Positions 1 to 5,640 of a stretch of DNA of 5,668 bases are shown in pieces; position 1 is the stretch's first letter, and every line of letters begins with the position of its first letter. The DNA is from JAWLGW01 sp964569055 (GTDB taxonomy: Bacteria > Planctomycetota > J058), in assembly GCA_964569055.1 (NCBI GenBank), contig CAZMSZ010000454.1, positions 1 through 5,668 of the forward strand, read 5' to 3'. Made by a program: the position numbers and the translations under genes. A model generated the notes under the pieces. It was not told the DNA's origin. It made no database searches and saw only the letters and a list, made by a program, of their open reading frames with translations.

Positions 1-144
1 GGAGCGTGCGGCGACGCCGCTGATGATCCAGGCCCGTGCGAGGTCGGCAACGCGGCGGATTCGTCGGCCGGCTTGGCGTGAAGGCGCACGGAGTTACGAA
101 GGGCGCCGACCAATCCGTGGGGTGGCTGCGGTGGGTGAAGTTCC
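1..144. other. Left-edge intergenic DNA, no gene seen
   Basis: No reading frame here looks like a protein. The open frames on both strands run straight into the hexamer array downstream and give only Arg/Thr, Gly/Leu or Arg/Val dipeptide runs. No Shine-Dalgarno sequence precedes any of their starts, and I recognise no RNA gene. The tail of a gene from outside the window cannot be excluded for the first few dozen bases. Confidence 0.5.
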
Positions 145-276
145 TCGGAGTCGGGGTCGGGGTCGGAGTCGGAGTCGGAGTCGGACTCGGATTCGGACTC
201 GGACTCGGACTCGGACTCGGACTCGGATTCGGACTCGGATTCGGACTCGGACTCGGACGCGGACTCGGAATCGGGA
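145..276 (+). repeat. Hexanucleotide tandem array, 22 units of TCGGAC/TCGGAG/TCGGAT type
   Basis: Twenty-two consecutive 6-base units are visible. They begin with TCGGAG/TCGGGG units (145-180), continue with TCGGAC and TCGGAT units (181-258), and end with degenerate units GCGGAC, TCGGAA and TCGGGA. Variation is mostly confined to positions 5 and 6 of the unit, so the array is old enough to have diverged but still perfectly phased. The frame that would give a Ser-Asp/Ser-Glu repeat protein has a TGA at 136-138 and no start codon afterwards. The other two forward frames give Arg-Thr and Gly-Leu runs with no credible start. It is therefore best read as a non-coding minisatellite. Confidence 0.92.
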
Positions 277-317
277 GGCTGTCGCCTTGCACGCCGCCTC
301 GGCTAGCGAAGAGGAGC

Positions 318-384
318 AATGAAGCGCAGAGGGCGCGGTTAGCGCAGAGAATCTCTGCGTCCTCCGCGCCCTCTGCGCTTCATT
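318..384. repeat. Long palindromic intergenic repeat (perfect 21-bp arms)
   Basis: Bases 318-338 and 364-384 are perfect reverse complements of 21 bp. The spacer between them contains a second perfect hairpin, CGCAGAGA (343-350) and TCTCTGCG (352-359), around the single base at 351. The arms contain AGCGCAGAG twice in direct order (323-331 and 341-349, 18 bases apart), mirrored on the other side as CTCTGCG. A short outer match GCTAG (302-306) and CTAGC (386-390) may extend it. As RNA this would form one very stable hairpin. From memory, GCGCAGAG/CTCTGCG-rich palindromes are a common dispersed intergenic repeat in several bacterial phyla, resembling REP or MITE elements. I cannot check its copy number here. 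It lacks a T-run, so it is not a classical terminator. Confidence 0.88.
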
Positions 385-413
385 CCTAGCTGGACGTCCT
401 ACGCGATAGCGTC

Positions 414-461
414 TCGGATTCGGACTCGGACTCGGACTCGGGAGGCACGGGCACGGGCACG
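414..461 (+). repeat. Second hexamer array: five TCGGAC-type units, then three GGCACG units
   Basis: Units TCGGAT, TCGGAC, TCGGAC, TCGGAC and TCGGGA occupy 414-443. They are followed without any phase break by three exact GGCACG units at 444-461. The TCGGGAGGC sequence closing the first array (271-279) is repeated at 438-446, so the two arrays share their terminal sequence as well as their unit. The shared unit and junction suggest that the two arrays derive from one array interrupted by, or duplicated around, the palindromic element at 318-384. Confidence 0.85.
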
Positions 462-518
462 AGGGTTCAAGGCGACAGCCTCTCGGGCTCGGAGCGGAGG
501 TCGGAGTCTCGCGGACCC

Positions 519-541
519 GGGGTCGGGGAGCCCCCGACCCC
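519..541. other. Strong GC hairpin, possible transcription stop or pause
   Basis: GGGGTCGGGG (519-528) and CCCCGACCCC (532-541) form a perfect 10-bp stem with a 3-base AGC loop. It lies 85 bases before the small plus-strand gene and about 300 bases beyond the end of the minus-strand operon. There is no T-run on either side, so it does not fit a classical intrinsic terminator. It could slow polymerase or be simple GC-rich structure. Confidence 0.4.
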
Positions 542-615
542 TCGGCAGCCGCACGGGTTGCGTCTGCCGGCGGCGAGGAGCGGCGGATGCTCGGAGGCCG
601 CACGAACCCGACCCC

Positions 616-621
616 AGGAGG
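616..621 (+). promoter_or_regulatory. Shine-Dalgarno sequence AGGAGG
   Basis: A full consensus AGGAGG sits 5 bases before the ATG at 627. It decides the start of the small gene: the longer in-frame option, a TTG at 558, has no comparable site. Confidence 0.75.
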
Positions 622-626
622 GGCGC

Positions 627-842
627 ATGATCGTGGAAGGACTCGAGGTCGTCGTTCGGTGCAGCCGGAGCGAGCCCGCGGCCCTGGCGGACATGCTGGC
701 CTGTGACCTCACCCCCGAGCAGCTCCGGCGCCTGGCCGACGCGCTGCTCGTGGCGGCGGCCCGGCGCGAGCGAGAGGCGCGGCGCGCGACGCACCGGATC
801 CGGATCGAGACCCGGCGGTGCCCCGCGGCCGCGCTGACGTAG
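627..842 (+). CDS. Small protein of unknown function (71 aa)
   Basis: I do not recognise this protein. It starts at an ATG 5 bases after a consensus AGGAGG and ends with TAG at 840-842. Codon use is strongly biased to G/C in third positions, as in the neighbouring genes, which supports real coding. Residues 1-12 look like a short beta strand (MIVEGLEVVVRC). A helical stretch begins near LTPEQLRRLADALL (about residues 33-46) and runs into an Arg-rich tail up to about residue 65. There are three Cys residues and no signal peptide or membrane segment. The basic, helical C-terminal half would suit nucleic-acid or protein binding, but that is only inference. The gene converges on the methyltransferase gene, the two stop codons lying side by side with no gap. 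A chance open frame in GC-rich DNA is the main alternative; the ribosome binding site argues against it. Confidence 0.6.
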   Translation: MIVEGLEVVVRCSRSEPAALADMLACDLTPEQLRRLADALLVAAARREREARRATHRIRIETRRCPAAALT

Positions 843-2060
843 TCAGCTCGCGACCACCGCCAGGTTGCGGGGGCTCAGCGCCAGGCCGAACGCGGGGAGC
901 ACCCGCGCGGTGCGGCCCGCCTCCTCGAGCGCGCAGGCGCGGTCGAGCACGACCGCCAGCTCGAGCAGACGGCCGAGGAGCGCGCGCGGGAGTGAGAAGC
1001 GGCGGATCGCGCCGTGCTCCACGGCGGCGCGCGCCCGGGCCTCGGCGAGCTCGGCCGCGGTGGCGGGCGCCAGGCCGCGGCGCGCGAGGGCGCGCTCGGC
1101 CAGGGGGGCGAGCCCTCGCTGGACCCAGCGGCGATGCAGCCCGCGCATTTCGTCGCCCTGGCGCAGCTCCACGCCGCGCGCGGCGAGCAGGAGGCGCAGC
1201 GCGTGGCGTACCTCGCGTCCCGCGAGCACGTCGACGAGCGGCAGCTCGATCGCCTCGCGGCCGCGCGAGAGGTTGGCGAGGCCGAGGACGTCGCGCGAGA
1301 AGGCGAGGCCGAGCGCGCGCCCGGCGCTCGAGCAGGGGAGGCGCACGGGGCCGGAGACCTTCTGCAAGCAGCAGCACACCAGGGCCAGGGCGGCGCCGTC
1401 GCGCGCGACCGCCTCGACCAGCGCGTCTCCCAGCGCGCCGCAGGCGTGGAGGCCGACCACGAGGTCGCCGGGAGCGAAGCGGAGGGCCGCGTCGACCTCG
1501 CGCTGCTCGAAGCTGGGGCCGCCGCGTCCGGTCAGGGCGCGCGCGGCCTCGACCCGCGCGCGCTCGCGCTCGAGGCCCACGGCTTGCGCGCCGAGGGCGC
1601 GCGCGAGCTCGCGCGTGAGGTGCCCCAGGCCGGCGCCCGCGTCGACCACGCGGCGCGGCGGCGGGAGGTGCGCCCGGCACAGCGCGACCAGCGCCGCCAC
1701 CTGCGCCTGCTTGCGCGGCGAGGCACGTCGCAGCGGGGTGGGCGCGGGGGCGGCCTCCCGCGCGGGGCCGCGGGCCCAGGCCTCGAGCGCGGCGGCGCGC
1801 GCGGCGAGGGCCCGCAGGTCCGCGGGCGCCGCGGCGGCGAGCGCCCGGTCCGCGACGAGGACCGCGTCGAGGCCCTCGCGCTCGCACCGCGCGAGCGCCT
1901 CGTCCGAGAGCCCCGCCAGGAACGCCGTCCAGCCGCGCGTCTCGCACCAGGCGGGGGCGGCCCCGCTGCCCACGCGCCCGGCCAGCACGTCGTCGAGCCC
2001 AGCGAGGGCGCGCGCGACCTCGTTCAGGCGCGCGGCGGGCGAGGCGGTCCGGTCGTCCAC
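843..2060 (-). CDS. METTL25/Methyltransf_32-type SAM-dependent methyltransferase
   Basis: A 405-residue cytoplasmic class I methyltransferase. Residues 1-110 are helical and not recognised. SPRKQAQVAAL (114-124) matches the SPKKxHEV element that precedes the Rossmann fold in the METTL25/RRNAD1 group. VVDAGAGLGHLTREL (138-152) is the SAM-binding motif I, and VGLERERARVEAA (161-173) carries the acidic residue expected to bind the SAM ribose. VVGLHACGALGDAL (201-214) is the GLHACGDL hallmark of the family. CCCLQKVSG (229-237) stands where relatives usually have CCYH or CCYN, followed by the FPxS-like LPCS (241-244). The helical C-terminal part has no motif I know. The substrate is unknown. Relatives are often annotated as rRNA adenine dimethylase-like, but this cannot be assumed. 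The start is a GTG 8 bases after the phosphatase stop. There is no clear Shine-Dalgarno sequence, so translation probably depends on coupling. The frame stays open far upstream, but there it only shadows the phosphatase gene. Confidence 0.85.
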   Translation of the reverse strand: MDDRTASPAARLNEVARALAGLDDVLAGRVGSGAAPAWCETRGWTAFLAGLSDEALARCEREGLDAVLVADRALAAAAPADLRALAARAAALEAWARGPAREAAPAPTPLRRASPRKQAQVAALVALCRAHLPPPRRVVDAGAGLGHLTRELARALGAQAVGLERERARVEAARALTGRGGPSFEQREVDAALRFAPGDLVVGLHACGALGDALVEAVARDGAALALVCCCLQKVSGPVRLPCSSAGRALGLAFSRDVLGLANLSRGREAIELPLVDVLAGREVRHALRLLLAARGVELRQGDEMRGLHRRWVQRGLAPLAERALARRGLAPATAAELAEARARAAVEHGAIRRFSLPRALLGRLLELAVVLDRACALEEAGRTARVLPAFGLALSPRNLAVVAS

Positions 2061-2068
2061 CGACGCGG

Positions 2069-3451
2069 TCAGAAGCTGCGGCGGTGCGGCGCGACGCCGG
2101 GGCCGGGCGGCGTCGCCGGGGCCGGGGCCACGCCGAAGTCGGCGAAGGTGGCGTCGGTCTCCTGGAGCACCGCGCCGTCGACGCCCAGGCAGGCGAAGCG
2201 GACGGTCGCCTCGGCGCGCCGGGCCGGGTCGGGCGGCACGTCGACGTCGACCACGCAGAAGTTCTCGCGGGCCACGAACCAGCGCCGCTCCTCGCGGCCG
2301 AGCAGCTCGAAGACGTCGGAGAAGCGGTTCCGCTGCGCCAGACCGCTCGAGGTCAGCTCGAACGCCACGCGCCCGTCGCCGAGCTCGACCCGATACAGCT
2401 CGCTGACGTGAATGTCCCCCGAGAGGAACAGCAGCGGGCCGAGGTCCTGCCGCGCGAGCCAGCTCAGGAACCCGGCCCGCTCGGCGGGCGCCTGGTGCCA
2501 GCCCTCGGCGGGGCCGTAGCCCAGGAGCTGCTGCACGCCGCCGGCGATCACCTTGAGCGGCGCGTCGCTCGCGAGCAGCTCGCGCTGGAGCCAGCCGAGC
2601 TGGCGCGCGCCGTACAGCTGGCGCGCCTCGACGGGGAGGTCGGCCCGGCAGTCCTTGAACGAGCGCCCGTCCAGCAGGAAGAACGCGACCGGCCCGCGGC
2701 GGAACGTGAAGTACACGCCCTCGCCCTCCTCGCCGAACCCGGGGTTGGCCGCCCACAGGTAGCGGTGGACCAGCCGCGACTCGGCGCGCAGGGGGAAGTG
2801 GCGGTCGGAGTTGTTGGGGCCGTAGTCGTGGTCGTCCCAGACCGCGTAGCACGCCATGCGCTGCATGGCCTCGAGGACGCCCGGGGTGGTGCGGGCCGCG
2901 AGCTGACGCGCCAGCATGGCCTCGATCCCGTCCCAGTCGGCGCCGCTGCCGTCGCGCGCGCGGCGGTAGTAGGTGTTGTCACCGAGCCACAAGAACAGGT
3001 CGAGGTCGGCGGCGCGCACCGCCTGCCACACCGGCTGGACGTCGTAGGCGGCGCACGAGCCGACCCCGAAGCGCACGCGCCCGGACGGGCCCGCGGGGGG
3101 CGCGGTCCGGAACGTGACCTCGCCCGCGGGCGTGCCCCCGGGCAGCGCGACCGCGACGGTGTGGGTCGTCGAGGGCGTGAGCCCCTCGACGGGGAGCGCG
3201 CCGAAGCCGCGTCCCACCGGGTCGAACGGGACCTCGCGCGGGGCGCCCTCGTCGACCCGGACCTCGAGCGTGCGGACGCCCTCGGCGCGGAGCCACAACA
3301 GGGCGCGGTCGGGCCCCACGTGTCCGACCGTCGGACCGAGCAGGGTGGCCGCGGCGGGCTGCTGGGGGGGATCGGGGGGCGCGGGCCGGTCCTGGGCCCG
3401 CGCGGCCGCGCACGTCAGCAGCGCGACCAGAGCGAGGGGGGCTCGAGGCAT
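2069..3451 (-). CDS. Secreted PhoD-family metallophosphoesterase (alkaline phosphatase D-like)
   Basis: A 460-residue exported phosphomonoesterase or phosphodiesterase of the PhoD family. Residues 1-19 form a short Sec-type signal peptide ending in ARA before Gln20. It has one Arg and no twin-arginine motif. Residues about 37-118 (GPTVGHVGPDRALLWLRA onward, ending FRTAPP) fit the N-terminal beta-sandwich of the family. The catalytic domain starts with FGVGSC (Cys133 in the conserved GSC). It continues with DLFLWLGDNTYY (151-162), the highly typical AVWDDHDYGPNNSD (203-216), FFLLDGRSF (257-265), QLGWLQRELLAS (284-295) and LSGDIH (343-348). These supply the usual metal-binding Asp, Asn and His residues, and all look intact, so the enzyme should be active. 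The ATG lies 2 bases after the stop of the upstream gene, so the two are coupled. Its likely role is releasing phosphate from organic phosphates in the periplasm or outside the cell. The exact substrate cannot be read from the sequence. Confidence 0.93.
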   Translation of the reverse strand: MPRAPLALVALLTCAAARAQDRPAPPDPPQQPAAATLLGPTVGHVGPDRALLWLRAEGVRTLEVRVDEGAPREVPFDPVGRGFGALPVEGLTPSTTHTVAVALPGGTPAGEVTFRTAPPAGPSGRVRFGVGSCAAYDVQPVWQAVRAADLDLFLWLGDNTYYRRARDGSGADWDGIEAMLARQLAARTTPGVLEAMQRMACYAVWDDHDYGPNNSDRHFPLRAESRLVHRYLWAANPGFGEEGEGVYFTFRRGPVAFFLLDGRSFKDCRADLPVEARQLYGARQLGWLQRELLASDAPLKVIAGGVQQLLGYGPAEGWHQAPAERAGFLSWLARQDLGPLLFLSGDIHVSELYRVELGDGRVAFELTSSGLAQRNRFSDVFELLGREERRWFVARENFCVVDVDVPPDPARRAEATVRFACLGVDGAVLQETDATFADFGVAPAPATPPGPGVAPHRRSF

Positions 3452-3453
3452 GG

Positions 3454-4350
3454 TCAGTCCATTTGCGAGAGCCAGTCGCCCTCGTCGGCGGCCTGCTCGG
3501 CGCGCGCGAGCTCCTGGAGCTGCGCGGCGAGCGCGGCCTTGTTGTCGTCGGTCAGCTCGACGCCGAGGTCCTGCTCGGTCCACCTCAGCAGCCGCCGCGT
3601 CTCGCGCTCCTGGTCCGAGCTGCTGATCCGCTCGATCCCGAGCGCGTCGACCTCGATCCGCCGCAGCTCGCGCTTGACGATCTGGGCGCGCAGCACGGGG
3701 TGGTCCTGCTCGGCCGGCGTGGTCAACAGGCGCGCCAGCAGGAACGTGGCCCGCTCGCGGGCGTGCTCGAGGCGCGCGCGGTGATCGCCCGCCTTCTCGG
3801 GGTCGCGCTGCCCCGCGAGGAGCTGCTCGCCCTGCGTCATGAAGTTCAGCAGCCGGTTGAGCACGCCCTCGAGCTCGGGCGGGCGCTTGGCCGCGGGCAG
3901 CGCCCCCTGCAGGCGCGTCACGTCGGCCGGCCCGCTGATCCCGAGGTCGTACAGCCCGATCGTGGCGCCGAGCGACATGTCGAGCTGAAAGCTCTGCCGC
4001 TGGAGCTGAAGCGCGAGCAGCTCGAGCTCCTCGCGCCCGCCGATCCGCGCCCGCTCGGGAATGAAGAAGTCCTCGTCCTCGATGATCGCGAGCACGAGGT
4101 CCGCCATCAGCACCAGCGCCTGGTGCAGCTCGGTCTCCTCGCGGTCGTGCTGGATCTGCAGCAGGCACCACAGGATCTGGGTGAGGAGGCGCTCCTCGCT
4201 CGGCCGGACCGGCACGCCGGCGTCGCGCAGGGCGCGGGCGAGCGCGAACACGTCGCGCGCGCCCTGGACCCGCGACAGCGCGGGGCCGAAGAAGAACTGC
4301 CCCATGCGCAGCAGCGGTCCCTCGAGCTCGATCGGGCCGTTCTCGCTCAC
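3454..4350 (-). CDS. Helix-rich protein of unknown function (about 298 aa)
   Basis: I do not recognise a family. The protein is almost entirely predicted helix, rich in Leu, Glu, Gln and Arg, with no signal peptide or clear membrane span. An N-terminal segment around GPLLRMGQFFFGPALSRVQG is followed by long amphipathic stretches (LLTQILWCLLQIQHDREETE and LVLMADLVLAIIEDEDFF). A central Leu/Gln-rich part (ELELLALQLQRQSFQLD) and a charged C-terminal half ending DEGDWLSQMD complete it. A scaffold or regulatory role is possible but unproven. The start is uncertain: in-frame GTG codons occur at 4398, 4386, 4377, 4353 and 4350, none with a good Shine-Dalgarno sequence. I chose 4350 because the N-terminus MSENGPIELEG looks natural and the upstream bases hold two palindromes better explained as non-coding. 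Starting at 4398 would give 314 aa. Its stop is 2 bases before the phosphatase ATG. Confidence 0.75.
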   Translation of the reverse strand: MSENGPIELEGPLLRMGQFFFGPALSRVQGARDVFALARALRDAGVPVRPSEERLLTQILWCLLQIQHDREETELHQALVLMADLVLAIIEDEDFFIPERARIGGREELELLALQLQRQSFQLDMSLGATIGLYDLGISGPADVTRLQGALPAAKRPPELEGVLNRLLNFMTQGEQLLAGQRDPEKAGDHRARLEHARERATFLLARLLTTPAEQDHPVLRAQIVKRELRRIEVDALGIERISSSDQERETRRLLRWTEQDLGVELTDDNKAALAAQLQELARAEQAADEGDWLSQMD

Positions 4351-4368
4351 CACGACGACGATAGCCGA

Positions 4369-4390
4369 CCGGTGCACCGGGTGCACCCGG
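4369..4390. promoter_or_regulatory. Two overlapping perfect palindromes, candidate operator
   Basis: CCGGTGCACCGG (4369-4380) and CCGGGTGCACCCGG (4377-4390) are each perfect palindromes. They share four bases and have centres 9 bp apart. Both contain GTGCAC. They lie 19-40 bases upstream of the probable GTG start of the helical protein, inside the largest gap of the minus-strand cluster. Paired dyads in this position resemble a repressor binding site. GC-rich DNA produces such dyads by chance fairly often, and if translation starts at the GTG at 4398 they fall inside the gene. Confidence 0.4.
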
Positions 4391-4437
4391 AGGGGCACTC
4401 GGGGTCTCGCTGATCGCCGCAGGGCCCGGCGGGCTCG

Positions 4438-5463
4438 CTACCAGACGCGAGGCTCCTCGGCCGTGACCGCCGGGCGCCGCACGTCCACCAGGCGCAGCTC
4501 GAGGGTCCGCTCGAGCTCGCGACCTCCCTGACGCTCGCGCCGCACCACGTCGACCTCGCGCAGCCGGCCGGCGGCGTCGATCGCGAAGGTGAACCGCATG
4601 TCCGGCGCGGGCTCGCCGGCGCGCGGCGCGGCGTCGCGAACCTCGAACCGGCCGAGCTCGTCGTCGCGGCCGAGGTAGCGCACGCGGCCGCTGGGCTCGC
4701 CGTCGGGGCGCGGCTCGAGCAGCAGCTCCGCCCCGGGCTCGATCGGCCCCGCGCGCAGGCGCGCCATGACCTGCTGGACCGGCGCGAGCACGCGGTTGGT
4801 CTCCTCCTCGATCTGCTCGGCCAGCCACCCGCCGCCGAGCTGCGCCAGGAGGTCGCGCACCCAGGCCTCGACCCCGGCGTACAGCCGCGCCAACCCCTCG
4901 GCGTCGCGCTCGGGGTCGCGCCCGTCGCGGTACGCGAGGTAGGCCAGGAGCTGCGCGGCGGTCCGGGTCGGACCGCGCACCTCCTGCAGGCGCCAGTCGG
5001 GCCCGAACCGATAGACCCAGGTGCGCGCGGCCTGCGCGGACAGGGCCGCTTCGCCCGCCCGGCCTCGCGGGGCCAGGATCCGGTCGAGGTCCTCCTCCGC
5101 GTAGCGGCGGGTGGTGAGGGTCATGCCGTCGCGCTCGCGGCTCTCGAATCGCTGGAGCGTCGCCTCGAGCGTGAACCCCTCGGCCCGATCGAGCACGCGC
5201 GCCGAGTCCGTCCACGCGATGCTCGCGCTGCGGAGCGTCTCGCCCCGCTCGTCACGCTCCGCGCGGCCCGCGCGCAGCTCGCGCAGCCACACCTCCCCCG
5301 GCGCGAACGGCTCCTCCACCGAGAACGCCCGCTGCTCGAGCCCCCACTCCTCCAGCGGCTGTTCCTGGGCGAGCACCAGGGCCGGCAGCACCAGCGCCGC
5401 CGCGACGATCGCGGCGAGCGCTCCGAGCAGCGCGGTCGTGCGCCGCATCCGCACCACCTGCAT
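4438..5463 (-). CDS. Secreted protein of unknown function (341 aa)
   Basis: First gene of the minus-strand cluster. Residues 1-32 are a clear signal peptide: MRR near the start, a hydrophobic core of Ala, Leu, Val and Ile, and cleavage expected after VLA (30-32) before QEQP. No lipobox Cys is present, so a soluble periplasmic or secreted protein is likely. The mature part alternates short strands and charged helices: EEPFAPGEVWLRELRAG near the mature N-terminus, FTLEATLQRFESRERDGMTL, a central helical block (LLAYLAYRDG through VLAPVQQVMARL), and C-terminal strands FTFAIDAAGRLREVDVVRRE. The last resembles the end of many uncharacterised secreted beta-rich domains of high-GC bacteria, but I cannot assign a family. 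The ATG at 5463 follows GGAGAGGGA at proper distance. A second Met at residue 6 is less well placed, and the upstream extension to 5580 looks non-coding. An 87-base gap separates it from the next gene. Confidence 0.78.
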   Translation of the reverse strand: MQVVRMRRTTALLGALAAIVAAALVLPALVLAQEQPLEEWGLEQRAFSVEEPFAPGEVWLRELRAGRAERDERGETLRSASIAWTDSARVLDRAEGFTLEATLQRFESRERDGMTLTTRRYAEEDLDRILAPRGRAGEAALSAQAARTWVYRFGPDWRLQEVRGPTRTAAQLLAYLAYRDGRDPERDAEGLARLYAGVEAWVRDLLAQLGGGWLAEQIEEETNRVLAPVQQVMARLRAGPIEPGAELLLEPRPDGEPSGRVRYLGRDDELGRFEVRDAAPRAGEPAPDMRFTFAIDAAGRLREVDVVRRERQGGRELERTLELRLVDVRRPAVTAEEPRVW

Positions 5464-5466
5464 GGG

Positions 5467-5475
5467 TCCCTCTCC
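5467..5475 (-). promoter_or_regulatory. Shine-Dalgarno sequence GGAGAGGGA
   Basis: Read on the minus strand, GGAGAGGGA ends 3 bases before the ATG at 5463. It supports this start over the in-frame GTG/ATG options up to 5580 and over the internal Met at 5448. A small GC hairpin (5477-5483 paired with 5492-5498) lies just upstream in the leader. Confidence 0.6.
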
Positions 5476-5640
5476 GCGCCCGGAGCGCAGGCCGGGCGGC
5501 GCGCGACCTCGGTGCAAACGAGGCGCCGCGCCGTGGCCTGCACGACTCGCGCCCCCAGCGCGCCGCCAGGAGACGCCCAAGACGCCGCGCCCGTCCCAGC
5601 GGGACGCGACGGGGTTGTGGGGGACCGTTCGGGAGGCGCG

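Larger units (their letters stand above)
275..482. repeat. 15-bp perfect inverted repeat enclosing the palindrome and second array
   Basis: GAGGCTGTCGCCTTG at 275-289 recurs as its exact reverse complement CAAGGCGACAGCCTC at 468-482, 178 bases apart. The left copy begins at the end of the 22-unit hexamer array and the right copy follows the GGCACG units. The two copies enclose the long palindromic element and the second hexamer array. The arrangement could be the ends of a small non-autonomous mobile element, or the product of an inverted duplication within repeat-rich DNA. No transposase gene and no clear target-site duplication was seen. Confidence 0.7.

Noticed and set aside
139..306. Ser-Asp/Ser-Glu repeat frame through the hexamer array
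   Set aside because: A TGA at 136-138 precedes it and no ATG, GTG or TTG start follows before the stop.
145..461. CRISPR array
   Set aside because: The repeats are 6-base tandem units without spacers.
23..603. Open frames giving Arg-Thr, Gly-Leu or Arg-Val repeat proteins across the left repeat zone
   Set aside because: They only translate the hexamer array and the palindrome, have no Shine-Dalgarno sequence, and exist in several frames at once.
2061..2852. Upstream extension of the methyltransferase to a start inside the phosphatase gene
   Set aside because: The extension overlaps the phosphatase catalytic domain out of frame and has no family motifs. A GTG 8 bases after the phosphatase stop is sufficient.
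2084..4413. Long plus-strand open frames antisense to the operon
   Set aside because: They are mirror-frame shadows typical of GC-rich coding DNA. Codon position bias and recognisable motifs lie only on the minus strand.
2069..5215. A 1048-codon minus-strand open frame that would fuse the phosphatase to upstream sequence
   Set aside because: The part before 3451 is Arg/Ala/Pro-rich translation of two other genes in the wrong frame. The phosphatase has its own ATG and signal peptide at 3451.
5464..5580. Longer N-terminus for the secreted protein starting near 5580
   Set aside because: It would bury the signal peptide behind about 39 Arg/Gly-rich residues, and the ATG at 5463 has a good ribosome binding site.
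5590..5613. GC hairpin CGTCCC-AGC-GGGACG as a terminator
   Set aside because: It has a stem of only 6 bp and no T-run, and such dyads are frequent in this base composition.
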